Shown here piece after piece: positions 22,501 to 33,200 of a stretch of 64,000 bases of DNA. Positions within the stretch are counted from its first letter, which is position 1, and every line of letters begins with the position of its first letter. The translations under genes and the position numbers were made by a program. Source of the stretch: Micractinium sp. NFX-FRZ (Eukaryota; Chlorophyta; Trebouxiophyceae; Chlorellales; Chlorellaceae); the NCBI GenBank assembly GCA_029339195.1, contig JAPTJF010000070.1:1-64000 (forward strand), in the 5' to 3' direction. The notes beneath the pieces were generated by a model. It did not search any database. It saw only the letters and a program-made list of their open reading frames with translations, and had not been told where the DNA came from.

Positions 22501-23907
22501 GGCAACAGATTTGCCCACCGGCACCACACCCGCCCGCCCACCTGCACCGCCTCGTGCCAGCTCATCAGCGCCGACACATCCTGGTACCCATCATCTGCCG
22601 GCATCACCATCTCGTAGCGCCTGCAGGGGCAGCAGCAGGGGGGCGGCCGCGGGTGTGAGGGGCGGCGGTACAAGGCACCTGGTTGCCTCAGCCTGACACC
22701 AGCTGGCCCCACCAGATGGTAGCCTGCAGTGGTAGCCTGCAGTGGTAGCCACGCAGCAGGTGCAGCGTGCCGAGGCGAGGTAAGAATGAACGTACTCGTG
22801 ACACACTGCCCTGTGGTGGCCGCAGGAGCGGCGCCGCCCTCTGCGTGCCCCCACCGCACCCATCGGGCACCTGCACCGCACTCAAGCCAGCCCAGCCTGT
22901 CGGCCAAACCTGCCAGCTTGCCAGCCCCTCCACCCCCTGCAACTCGCCTCTTGATCATGCCCTGCAGCTGGCGCAGCACCGCCACCAGCTGGTTGCCCGC
23001 CAGCGACTGGTCAGCCGTCTCCTCCGCCAGCTCCTGCGGCGGCAGGGGAGGGTGGAAGCTGAACAGGGCTGCAGGGGAGGGTGCCCACCACAAGGGCAGC
23101 ACTCCCTGCTGCAGAACGGCGCTCGCAGGACACCCTGCCCAGTGTAGCCATGATGCCCTGCCCAGCATGGCTGAACGCCCACCCAATCCCATGCATGCGT
23201 ACACACATTTGCATGCATGAACACAGTGCCCGCATGCCCGCCCCACCTGCAGGCTCCTCCACGCCACCTCCGCCTTCCCCTCCTCCTCCTTCCCCTCCGC
23301 CTGCCCCTCGCCGCCGCCGCCACCCGCCTCCCCTGCTGCCTCCTCCGCGGGCGCTGCCGGCGCCAGGGGCGTGTCTTCAGGCACGTTGAATGCCATGAAG
23401 AATTTGGTGCTCATGCGGGGCTCGGGGCCCAGGGCCTGCGCATGGGTCAGGGCAGGGCAGGGGGCAGAGGAGGGCAAGGGGTCGAGCGGCGGCAGAGGGA
23501 GTGTGGGAGCGCAGCACGGCTAGCAGCGAAGCGGCTGCAAGAATACCCGGGCCCGTGCGGATGGGACGCTCAGAGGCCCAGCCGTCACTCAGCCGGCCCA
23601 ACCCTCCACACACACACCACACCCCTTTCTCCCGCACCCGCCCCCAGGCCGCCCGCCTCACGTGAATGACGGGCTGTGAGCACAGGAGCTCTGTGACGTC
23701 CAGCCCCAGCTGCTTCTCAGCTACCCCTAGAGCCACCTCCAGCTGGTCATCCAGCCGGTCAGCCTCGCGGGCAGGCAGCGCCGAAGGGAACTGCCAGCTG
23801 GCGGCGCCAGGCGGGCGCACGAGCGCCACCTTGGTGTGCCCAGGGGTCAGGGCAATCACGCCGTACCGGCTGCGCACACCGCTGCCGCCCTCGTCCCTGC
23901 CTCCCAT
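19568..23907 (-). CDS. Degenerate Nudix (Dcp2-like) protein with two dsRNA-binding domains
   Basis: Eleven minus-strand exons: 23662-23907, 23247-23435, 22948-23033, 22542-22620, 22205-22291, 21735-21971, 21142-21237, 20645-20866, 20240-20338, 19819-19887 and 19568-19612; 484 residues. Residues 14-146 resemble the Nudix fold of mRNA-decapping Dcp2: YGVIAL, a VRPPGAASWQFP strand, VPEDTPLAP, then EVAWRSLQEL. The catalytic Nudix box is eroded (ALGVAEKQLGLDV where REUxEExGU is expected), so hydrolysis is unlikely. Residues 215-290 fit a dsRBD (PKDFLEQHCRANKLPAP, HFCAT, ALENAAILAVLYL). Residues 320-365 look like a charged coiled coil. Residues 415-480 form a second dsRBD (LKELCDKCRWPLPLYEEV, GPAHEDRKHAKLLVAQ). 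A role in dsRNA or small-RNA handling is plausible but inferred. Intron 3 appears to have a GC donor. I recall no named family with this arrangement. Confidence 0.72.
20481..20607. repeat. Intronic CAG-rich minisatellite
   Basis: Units of roughly 36 bp built from CAG triplets and punctuated by GGAGCAACAGCAG repeat about three times in the intron between exons 8 and 9 of the Nudix/dsRBD gene. On the minus strand it gives long poly-Cys or poly-Leu open frames that are not coding. Confidence 0.85.
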
Positions 23908-25179
23908 GGCTGGTGCCGGCTACGAAAAGCCGATGCAAATGACCTGAGGTGGGGACAGCAAAGCCACGTTGGGGCGGCACAGCGGGAGCCGGAGGCGGCG
24001 GGCAGGCGGCAGCGGCGGGGAGGCCGACGGCAGCGGCAGCACCAGGGCGCGCGGCGCGCTACCTGGTCGGCGATATGCTGAAATCGCACAGTCACGCCTG
24101 GTCTGGCGCTTGCCGCAGGCTGCGATGCGACACGGGCTCTCCGCTCCGGCCTCTCCACGCTAAGTTCAGAATGGGATCATCCGCAGAAACCCGATGGACG
24201 CCATCGCAGCGAGTTCACGCCAGCCTGTCTGCGCCCATGCCAGCCTGGCGGCGGCGGCAGCGCCAGCACGGCGGCTTGCTGCGGCTTGCCAACATCACGG
24301 CCAACCAACAATGCAAACATGTCAATGAACCAATCCCACAGCATGGTGGTTGCAGCATGAATTTTTTAAACTTCCGGCTCTCCCTACGGTCGAGAAAATT
24401 GCGGGTGCCCCCAGTCCAGCTTGGGACGCTGCCAGAGAGGTATGCACAGGCACCCTAGTAGACTTAGGGGCACAAAAAGAAGTGCCTCGCCACCCCCTTC
24501 CCCTCATGTGGGATGTGGGCAGCACTGCGGCCAGTGGGGCCAGACGCGCTTCCCATGCACATGCAAAGGCAGCTGTCTGCCTGTGCAGGGGCTGCGAACA
24601 AACATCTTTCTTGAAGTTTGTGCCAGCGGGGGCTCTCTCTGCGGGTGCTCTATCTCATCCCCTGTGTCCAGGCGCTGGCAGGTCCAAGCTGACCAAGCAC
24701 TGGAAGCAAGGTGCCGTGCGCAGCACATGCACTGTTTCCTGGAGCAGGTTCCAGGGCCGCCCTGGGCTGCGGCAGCCCATCCACCCAATCTGGCCGGAAC
24801 GTTGGGCCAGGTCGTTTACGAGCGCGCATCAATTGGTTTCAGGCACAGCAACTGCAGGTGTGAGAGGAAGGTCAGGGTGGGGATGCGCAGCAGATGTAAA
24901 GGAGAGAAATAGCAGACAGGTGAGGCTGCATGAAGTAAATATGAAGCTTGCTTGCTGCAGGGCCTCGGGCTGGCGAGGGTGTTGGCCTAATGGTGCGGCT
25001 GAAAGGGGTCAGCCCAGTAACAGATCCAAGTGGACGCATGAAACCAGCAGCAGGCACTGCAGCAGCCGCAGTGCCCCTCCGCCTCCTGCCGCGCATCCTG
25101 CCACGGCAGGCACAGCACAGCCGGTCATTTCGAGTATTCAAAGCCCTCGGGCCACTGTTGCAGAGCTGATATCTCCAAG
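23908..25179. other. Divergent intergenic region without a supported gene
   Basis: This 1.27-kb stretch separates the divergent Nudix/dsRBD and F-box genes and should contain both promoters. An open frame of 309 codons crosses it (24350-25279, +) but has no recognisable domain and overlaps the start of the F-box gene in another frame. I see no RNA gene. An AT-richer patch lies at 24355-24375. Confidence 0.45.
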
Positions 25180-26921
25180 ATGTCGCCCCGCCGCCGCTCA
25201 GCAGCGGCTTCTGGGCCCTCCGAGGCCAGAAGCCTCACGCTCGCCGACCTGCCCGACGACCTGTTCTTTCTGTGCCTGACCCCGCTGGATCAGGAGGACA
25301 GGTGGGTGCGTCTGAGCATTGCCGCAAAGCTTGCCAGCCCAGGCAGGAAGCAGGCAGGGGGACTTGGGGTCGGGGTTGCTGACTGTGCCCCCACCGCCAT
25401 CGCCGCCGCCACTGGCAGCGCCCCTGCATGCCTCGGAGCATGCACCCTTGCCTGCCCCTAAACCCGCACACAGAGAGGAGCCTAGGGTGAACGTATTCCT
25501 CCCATTACCCCACCTCTGTGTAGGTTCAGAAGCGGCCTTGTCAGCAAGCGGTTCCGCCGGCTGTGCCTGACGCCGCAGCTTCTCCACACGGTCAGCGTCA
25601 GCGCCAGAAATGCATCTGCCATCCGACGCACCCGCTCGCTGCTGCTGTTCCTGATGGCACACGGCGAGCATGTGCGCAGCCTGGGCCTGCAGCTGGAGTT
25701 TCGGGCACCAGACCCAGCTGAAGAGCTGGCGGCACTGGTAGCGAGCTGCCTCTTCATTTGCGGCTCAGCCGACCGGCTGGAGCAACTGCGTGTGAGCCCG
25801 TGGATCGCACCGGCAACCACTGCCTGGCTGCCTGGGCTCGCCAAGCTGCAGCTGCTGCAGCTGGGTGACGTGGACACGCCGCTGGAGCTGCCACCGCTCA
25901 GCCAGCTGACGGCGCTGAGAGATGCCGAGCTGTTGGGCAGCCCGATTGAGCTGGACTGCCGCCTGCCGCCTGGCCTCACACGGCTGTGCCTTTGGGACGA
26001 GCAGGGTGTGCAGCTGCCGGGCCAGGTGAGCACGTCCTCCAGTTGCCTACGGTATGCGGGGGGTGCGCCGAGAGGCTTGCACATACTTCCACTGCCTGCC
26101 TTGCCCCATTGATGCCCCGCCCTCCCACCTGGCCCACATGGCCTCAACAGAACTTGGCCATGCTGTGCGTGGCGTGCTCTCTGTACCTGCAGCTTTCAAC
26201 CCTCAGCGAGCTGGTGAGCCTGGAGCTGTTCTCAACCGAAGACCTCGACCCCCACAGCCTCGATGTGCTGCCCTATGTGCCGGCACTGCGGCGACTGAAA
26301 ATGGTGTTTCCAAATTCAGACCCGGTGCCCACCAGCCTGTCGGCAGTCACGCAGCTGGAGCAGCTGGTCCTTGCAACCGGCACCGTTAGCCCAGACATCC
26401 TAGCACTAGCGGTGCGCCACCTGACCGGCCTGACGACTCTGTGCTTGGAGCGAGTTCTGAGCACAGCCTGCGTCCCGGCCGCCTTAGCTCAGCTCCCACG
26501 CCTGCAGAGGTTGTATGTCAGCTGTGACGGCAACGGAGCGGACCCGACGCTGCCGCCTGGCCCCTGGCTGCGCTCCATCCGCTGGCTGGGCCTGCCCTGG
26601 CCCATGCTGGAGGCCGGGGTGGAAGTGTTGCGGGCAGCGCCGCGGCTGGAGTACCTCTTCTTGGACGGCGCACCATGTGTCGGCGGCAACATTGCGGGCT
26701 GGCGCGCCTTCTGGGAGTTCGTGGCCACCCACCCGCCCCTGCGCTGCCTGGGTTACGCTTCCAAGGAGCACCATGGGCTGCAGGACTTGAGCTCTGCAGT
26801 GGCTGAGCTCCACCGCCGCCGCCCCGAGCTGCTGCTGCGGCGCCTGCGTGCTGAACCTTACAAGCATTCAGCCGACAGTTTCCCTTTCCAGATGGTGTCA
26901 TATGCGGACATCCCCTCCTGA
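25180..26921 (+). CDS. F-box/leucine-rich repeat protein (plus-strand paralogue)
   Basis: Three exons: 25180-25301, 25524-26025 and 26193-26921; 450 residues. Residues about 18-62 fit an F-box (LTLADLPDDLFFLCLTPL, then SKRFRRLCL), the motif that binds Skp1 in SCF ubiquitin ligases. The rest is leucine-rich, with repeated L-x-x-L spacing (LPGLAKLQLLQLGD, LPRLQRLYVS, APRLEYLFL), consistent with a curved LRR substrate-binding surface. It has no signal peptide or membrane segment. Its nearest relative is the inverted neighbour at 27528-29358: exon 1 is 122 nt in both, intron phases are the same, and blocks such as GPWLRSIRWLGLPWP and WEFVATHPPLR are shared. F-box/LRR families of this sort are expanded in green algae; the substrate is unknown. 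The start is the first ATG of the frame matching the paralogue's N terminus. Confidence 0.82.
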
Positions 26922-27527
26922 TGAGGCAGATAGCGATGAAAACTGGTGAACCTTGAGAAAGTTGCGCAAGTTGCTGTTGCCTCCACACATCTCACGTTGT
27001 CCTCTTCCCGGCTCGTCACCAGCTGCCTTGCCCCCATGTTCCCGCTGCCCCCTTTCCCAGCTGCCTTGCCCCCAAGGCCCCTCTGCCCTGCTTTTCGGCT
27101 CCCTCACCCCCAAGATCCCGCTGCCGCTTCCCAGCTGCCTTGCCCCCAAGACCCCGCTGCCTGCCATCACAACTTCCTCGCTCCTAGAAACTTGCTGTCA
27201 TGCCGGCCACATCTCTCGATGTTTGGGCCCCATTGCCCCACTTGCAACGCCCCCTCACTGTGAGGCCCATGGCTCAGTCCCCGCTTGTGGGTCGCCTTGT
27301 GTATGATTCACTCTCTTGTTCTTGCTCTCTGATGTTTCGTTAGTGCGTGTTACCGCTGCACAGGATGAAGTCAACAACTGGAGTGATGAAAACAAAGGTC
27401 AATAATAAGGCAAGGAGCAGGAGGGAGGGAGGGGGAGGGCTCAAGAGGCAGGGAAAGGGAGGGGCACGGAGCAGGATGAGCAACAGAGCAATGTGACGAG
27501 TATGCCACCAAGGAGGGACAGATCAAG
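26922..27527. other. Convergent spacer between F-box paralogues
   Basis: No gene was seen. Three direct copies of an 18-bp element (CAGCTGCCTTGCCCCCA core) lie at about 27018-27036, 27057-27074 and 27131-27149, each followed by related C-rich sequence. The spacer must hold both 3' UTRs. No clear TGTAA was found on either strand. Confidence 0.5.
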
Positions 27528-29358
27528 TCAGTGCAGCTCAAACTCGGTGCAGGCGGGTGCAGGCGGGAGGTCAGAGCCATGTACAGCATCATCGAAAAAA
27601 GTATCCCGCCCGGGCCCCGTCCAGCCCTGCAGCCGGCGCACGCGCAGCCCCGGCCGGCAGCTGCGCAGCAGCTGCAGCGGGCTCACCAACCCCCCCGCCA
27701 GGGAATCAAATGCATTGGTCACAGCATCGCGCATGGACTGCGCAGGCGCATAGCCCAGCACTCGCAGGGGCGGGTGGGTGGCCACAAACTCCCAAAAGGC
27801 GTGCCAGCGCTCGAGGCTGGTGCCGGCCTGCGGCGTGCCGTGGGAGAAGAGGTACTCCAGGTGTGGCGCCTCCCGCAGCTGGGCCACCCCGGCCTTGATG
27901 AAGGGCCAGGGCAGACCCAGCCAGCGGATGGAGTGCAACCAGGGGCCGGGCGGCAGCGAGACGAGCGCGTCTGGGTGGATGGGGCTGTCAATGTGCAGCC
28001 GCTGCAGGCGCGGCATGCCGGCGATGGCGGCCACCGGCCCGCTGCCCCCGGTGAAGAGGGAGGCGACGGGGCAGTGCAGGCACAGCGTGGTCAGATTGGT
28101 CAGGTGGGGCAGGCATGCCTCCCAGGGCCCCGACTCCTCATCCTGCCGCAGGCAAGCAACCAGGCGCTCCAGCTGGGTGACCTCCGCCAAGCTTGGGGGC
28201 AGGGGGCTTGGAAAGACGAGCTCCAGGCTGCGCAGCGCGGGCAGGGCCGCCAGCGGGGCAAAGCCGTCGGGCTCAAGGGCGGGGTCACCCAGCTCGAGGC
28301 ACGCCAGCGCGCTGAGCGAAAAGACCTGCAGGCATGCAGGGGGCGGGGCGGGGCATCGGTTACGAACCGCACCAGGCAAAAGGGGTGGGCAGGCAATGGG
28401 GGCCAACCGAAAGCGGGTGCAGCAGGGAGGTGGCAGGCAGGCCAGCACATGGCAGTTCGGCGCATGCAGCAGCAAGAGCCGGCATGTAAAGCAAGTACAG
28501 GTGTTGCTCTCCGTCGTCACGCCACCACCACACTTCAGTCTGCTGCATTGCACCTGCTCACCTGGGGGGGCAGGCGGCTGCTCTGCCCATCCTGAATGCA
28601 CAGCCGCGTGAGGTTGGGGGGCAGGCAGGCCCCCTCCGCCAGCAGCAGCGGGCGGCCCGACAGCGTGGCTCTGGTGAGTGCCGTCAGCGCGGCAAGACCT
28701 GCTGGTAGTGCTGCCTCATGATACTCGCTGCAGTCTAGCGTCAGGACGCGCAGCGTGGTGAGGCCAGGCAGCCAGTCGGTGCCTGGCAGCGGCGTGTTGC
28801 CGCTGATGCACAGCTCCTCCAGCCGGCCCGCTGCGCCGCAGGCTGCCAGGCAGCCGTGCAGTGCCTCTGCAAATTGCTTGGCATCGGCCTCCTCTGGCAG
28901 CGGGGAGTGCGCTTCCAGCTGCAGGCTGCGCACATGTGGCGCTTGCCGCTCGAGCAGGTGCCGCAGGGCGCAGAAGCGGCGGGTGCCAGAGGCATATGTG
29001 GGGTGCACGGCGATGGTGCGCAGGAGCTGCGGTGCCAGGCAGAGCTGGTGGAAGCGCTTGCTGACCAGGGTGACATTTTTGAATCTGCAGGCGGGGGGGT
29101 GCAAAGAGGGAAAGACTGGTGCATCAAGAGGTGGGGCAGGGGTAGGCAGGCAGCAGCGGGTGGAGCGCTGGTGGTAGGGCAAGGCAGAGGGCGGCCACCG
29201 GGCTGGCGCCAATCCATAACGCGTCAGCACCCTCACCGCTCTGTTTGAGACAATGGGGCCAGGCAGCGGATCAGCAGGTCGTCGGGCAGGTCGGCGAGCG
29301 AGAGGCCGGCAGCTTGCGAGGGCCCGGAGCCCGGCGCTGCTCGTGGGCGGGATGACAT
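27528..29358 (-). CDS. F-box/leucine-rich repeat protein (minus-strand paralogue)
   Basis: Three exons: 29237-29358, 28562-29084 and 27528-28325; 480 residues. The start codon at 29356-29358 opens MSSRPRAAPGSGPS, followed by the F-box LSLADLPDDLLIRCLAPL and VSKRFHQLCL. The C-terminal two thirds are leucine-rich (LPALRSLELVF, MPRLQRLHID, APHLEYLF). Exon 1 length (122 nt) and both intron phases equal those of the plus-strand paralogue, so the two genes are products of an inverted duplication. Most divergence lies in the final 40 residues and in exon 2. By family knowledge the protein is a candidate substrate receptor of an SCF E3 ligase; no partner can be named. The antisense 354-codon open frame over the same region is a GC-driven shadow. 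Confidence 0.82.
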
Positions 29359-30289
29359 GTTCGCTGAAGGTGAGTGAAAGTGATGGCTAGGAACTGGACT
29401 GGGGACTCCTGCTGAGCGTGCTGGGGCGGGAGCGGCGGCAGGCGGCTCAAGTTGGGGCAGGTCTTGCTTTCAGCAGTGTGCCTTCCACTGTTACCCTCGA
29501 GAAGCGAAACCTGAATCAAGAACATTTTCGGGTGGTGCATGCCGCACAATCGCCAATTGGCAGCTGTGGCTGACCAGCGAGAGTCCTGCACATGTGCCTG
29601 TCCTGCTGCTGCTGCTGCTGGTGCTTCCACTCTCAACCCAGACGTGTTCCTGTGGTGTTACCGGGGGGAGGCACGAAATGACGGCGCCCGGGCAGAAGGG
29701 ATGGGGCACAATTGCAGACAGGAGCGCCTCTACACCAGTACTGGATGCATGATTGGATTCAGGTGTGTATGGTGGGTGGGGGTGTGGTGGGCATGGCGTG
29801 TGCTGTGCGGCAGTCGGGGCGTCAAAAGGGACCAGAGGGACTCCCCTCGTGTGGGGGAAGCATACACACGGATGAAAGAGGGAGCGAACAAGGAGATGGG
29901 ATACTGCAGGGGCGAAAGGGGAGGGAGGGGTGCGGGAGGAGGGAGGGGCGGGGGAGGGCGGCTGCCCTGGAGCTCTTCGCATCATACATTGCGGATTCGA
30001 TTAAAGGTATGGGGAGGCCGGCGAGCGGGCGGACGGCAAAACGGGGTGCAAGTGGCAGGTGGCCAGGGGCCGGCGCTCAGGCGCACAGCGGCCCACGTGG
30101 CTCCGCCGTGGCTGCCCGCTGCCGGCGCCGCCGCTTCAATGAAACCGAGACCGAGCAAGGGGCGGAGAGTGCTAATGAAACAAGGGGCATGGTGACCGGG
30201 GCGGGAGCACGCGCGCAGGGGCACGCCCCGCCCCCGGTTAAAGAGGACGGAGTGAACGAACGGACGTGGGAGTGCATGCATGCTGAGCT
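29359..30289. other. Intergenic region, no gene supported
   Basis: About 930 bp lie between the start of the minus-strand F-box gene and the stop of the ABC1 kinase gene. The region should hold the F-box promoter and the kinase 3' UTR. Purine-rich G tracts occur at 29910-29960. Long open frames on both strands (for example 29539-30195, +) show no domain and look like GC artefacts. Confidence 0.4.
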
Positions 30290-33200
30290 TCACGCCGCCC
30301 CCGTCAGCTGCGCCTCCTTCTTCTCCAGCTGCTTCACCTTGACCAGGTTGGCCAGGGTCATCACGCCCAGCAGGGCGGCGCCGCCAAAGGAGAAGGAGGC
30401 TGCGGTGGCCATGGCAGACACGCTGCAGCAGGGGTGGGGTGGGGGCGGTAATGGGGGTTGAAAGCAGAAGAGAGCGGGCCGCGTTGAGGTCCCGGGAAGT
30501 GGAGGCAGGCACAGAAGCGGCTTGTGGTGAGCCCGGTCACCTGCTTGCCAGAGTCCCCAGGCTCTACATGTCGCCTCTCGAGGTCTGCAGCAGCAGGCCC
30601 AGCCCCTATGCCCTCCCACAAACGTGCCCCCTACACGTGAGCGCGGTGCACATGTCGACCACCCGGCCCGCCCATCTCCGCCTCTACTCCTTCACACAAC
30701 ACCACCATCCTCCCCCGCACGGCCCACCTGAACACGGTGCCCATGTTGACCAGCATGGAGGCGGCCACAGCGCTCAGCATGGCGCGCTGCATGCCCTGCA
30801 GACGGGCGGGGGCAGGAGCAGCAGCGCACGGGTAGGTGGGTGGGTGCGGGACGCAGCACAGGGCGGGTGGGCAGGTGTGCGGCGACTTGGGGCGGCAGCG
30901 GGGATTGCAGGCACACATGCCTAGGCAGGGCGGTTTGCTGCCATGGCCAATGCCGCAGCTGAGCACACAACACACTGCATCGAATCCGACGCCCCAAGCC
31001 AGCCAACTCCACCATCGAAACCAGCCAGGAACAGCGGCACCAGCAGCAACAGCAACAGCCCCGCCCCGCCCCACGCACCGCCACACGTGTGAGCGCGCGC
31101 TCCGCCTCGAGTGCGCGCACGCGCAGCTTCAGGTCTCCCCGCTCCAGCTGCTGCATGTACCGGTACGTGTCCTCAATCATGTTGGGGCCCTTGAACAGGT
31201 TGGCCACCGCGCGGTTCTGCGGCCGGGGCGGGCAGGGGTGGGAGCGTGGGGTGGGAGAAGTGGGCATGTAGCGGTGAGCGTCACGAATGGTGGCGGGACT
31301 GTTGAAACAGATTAGCATGTGTGGAGGGGGCGGTGAGTGCGCATGCGGCGGTACATCTCATGAACCATGTGTGGGCTGCTCGACAGGTTGGCCACCGGGT
31401 GGGGTGGAGGAGGGCGAGTGGGGAAAGGGTGGCAAGCAGGGGGCCCGGGCACACACAAACACATATAGCCTCCAGCACCCCTCTAGCTCCCCGCCTTTCC
31501 CCTCGCAACCAACGCACTGCACTGCAATGTGACGTGCAAGCCAGCCCAGCCCAGCCCACCCCCCGTGCAGCCCACCCACCCACCCACCCACCTGCAGCTG
31601 CAGCCCCTTGCCAAAGTCCTTCTTCATCTTGGCCAGCTGCGCATCCTGCAGTGACTGGCCCTCCAGCAGCAGCTGGCGCGCATAGGGGGCTGCACACAGT
31701 GGGGGCGGTGGGGTGGGCGGGGTTGGGGAAAAGGTGGGCGGCAGAATGGGGCGGTGCGGTGGGCAGGCGAGCCTCCTCAGGCGCGGGCGGGCAGGTGGGA
31801 GGCGCCAGGCGCGGGCAGGTTGAAATCCAGCATCAACTACCCTGCCTCCCCCCCTGCTTCCTCGCCTGCCTTGCTTCATCTTTGATCTTCAGCAAGTCCA
31901 GCCTGCTTGCCCGCCTGCACGCCTTCTCACCCCCAGGGGAGACTCCCCGCCCCCCCCGCACTGCAAACACACCGCCCCCCTCCCTGCGCCTCACCTGCAA
32001 TCTCGGTCATGTCGAAGCGCGCGTTGAGCCCCTTGCCAATGCCGTCCAGCACCGTGAAGGAGCGCACCACGACTGGGGAGGTGTGGGGTGTGGGGTGTGG
32101 GGGAGGCGGGCGTCACACACAGGAGGCGACATGGGAGCATGGCTGCACTGCTGGCCTGCACGGCAAGTTCGAAAGGCACACCCACTGGCGCCAGTTGCCC
32201 ACCCCATGCCTGGCGCAGCCGGAGGCCGACAGGTGTGTCGGCTGCCTCACTCAGGGCTGTGCCCCCCCCCCCCCACACACACACACACGCCCCCGTCCAA
32301 CACACGCGGCCCACTCACAGGTGAAGGTGGCGGGGAAGCGGAAGGGCTTGTCGGCGGAAGCCACCAGCAGGTCCTCGCCTGCAGGCACAGGCAGGGGGGG
32401 TAGGAAGAAGCGCGGTGGATGGGGTGAGCTGGCAGGCGGGCGGGTGGGCAGGCAGGCAGGGCCGAGTGCACGCTCGGCACACGGCTTGCTGGGCTGCACT
32501 GCCCGGCCTCCGTCCCAGCCTGCATGACGCAACTTCAAAACCCCTGCCCAGAGCCCCCCGTTTACTGCCCAGCCAGGAGCCTCATGGCATGCTAGGGGTC
32601 TCAGCCAGTCGCCCACCAGTCCTCCGCCCGGCCCATCCCAGCGCGCACAGCAGCCGCCCCGCAGGGCACGCACCGATGGAGGACAGGATCTGCTTGCGCT
32701 TGGCCTGCTTGTCCTCCTTGCTGGCCTGCGGCTTGAAGTTCTTCCCGTAGTTCTGGTTGGCCTTGCGCTCACGCTTCTGCGGGGAGAGGGCGGGCAGGCA
32801 GTGGCGGGCGCGGGCAGAGAGGGGTGAGCGCCAAAGGGTTGGGGTGTGCACCTTGCTCACCCTCCTGCGGTTGGGATCAAGAGCATGCTGCAGGCGGGGA
32901 TGTGGGTACCAGACGCCACAGATGTCAGCGCACCCACAAGCCAGCCTCCGCCTCCCAACTCCCTTGGTTACAAACATGCAGATGCACCCATGTGTGTGCT
33001 ATAACCACATGCCCACCTGCGCCTCCAGCCGCTCGTTGAACTGGCTCAGGAAAAAGTCGGCGGTGCGCTTGACGGCGGTGCGGTCGCCGCCGGGCACCAG
33101 CACGCCCATCTGTGGGTAGGGAGCGCAGGGGGGAGAAGTGGGTGGGTGGGGGTGTGCACGGTGTTTGGTATGGGGACAGGTTGGGCAGGGGGAGCACGGG

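Noticed and set aside
24350..25279. 309-codon plus-strand open frame as a gene
   Set aside because: No domain or typical composition, no intron signals, and it overlaps the F-box start in another frame.
27531..28595. 354-codon plus-strand open frame antisense to the F-box gene
   Set aside because: It mirrors the leucine-rich coding exon; long antisense frames are expected at this GC content.
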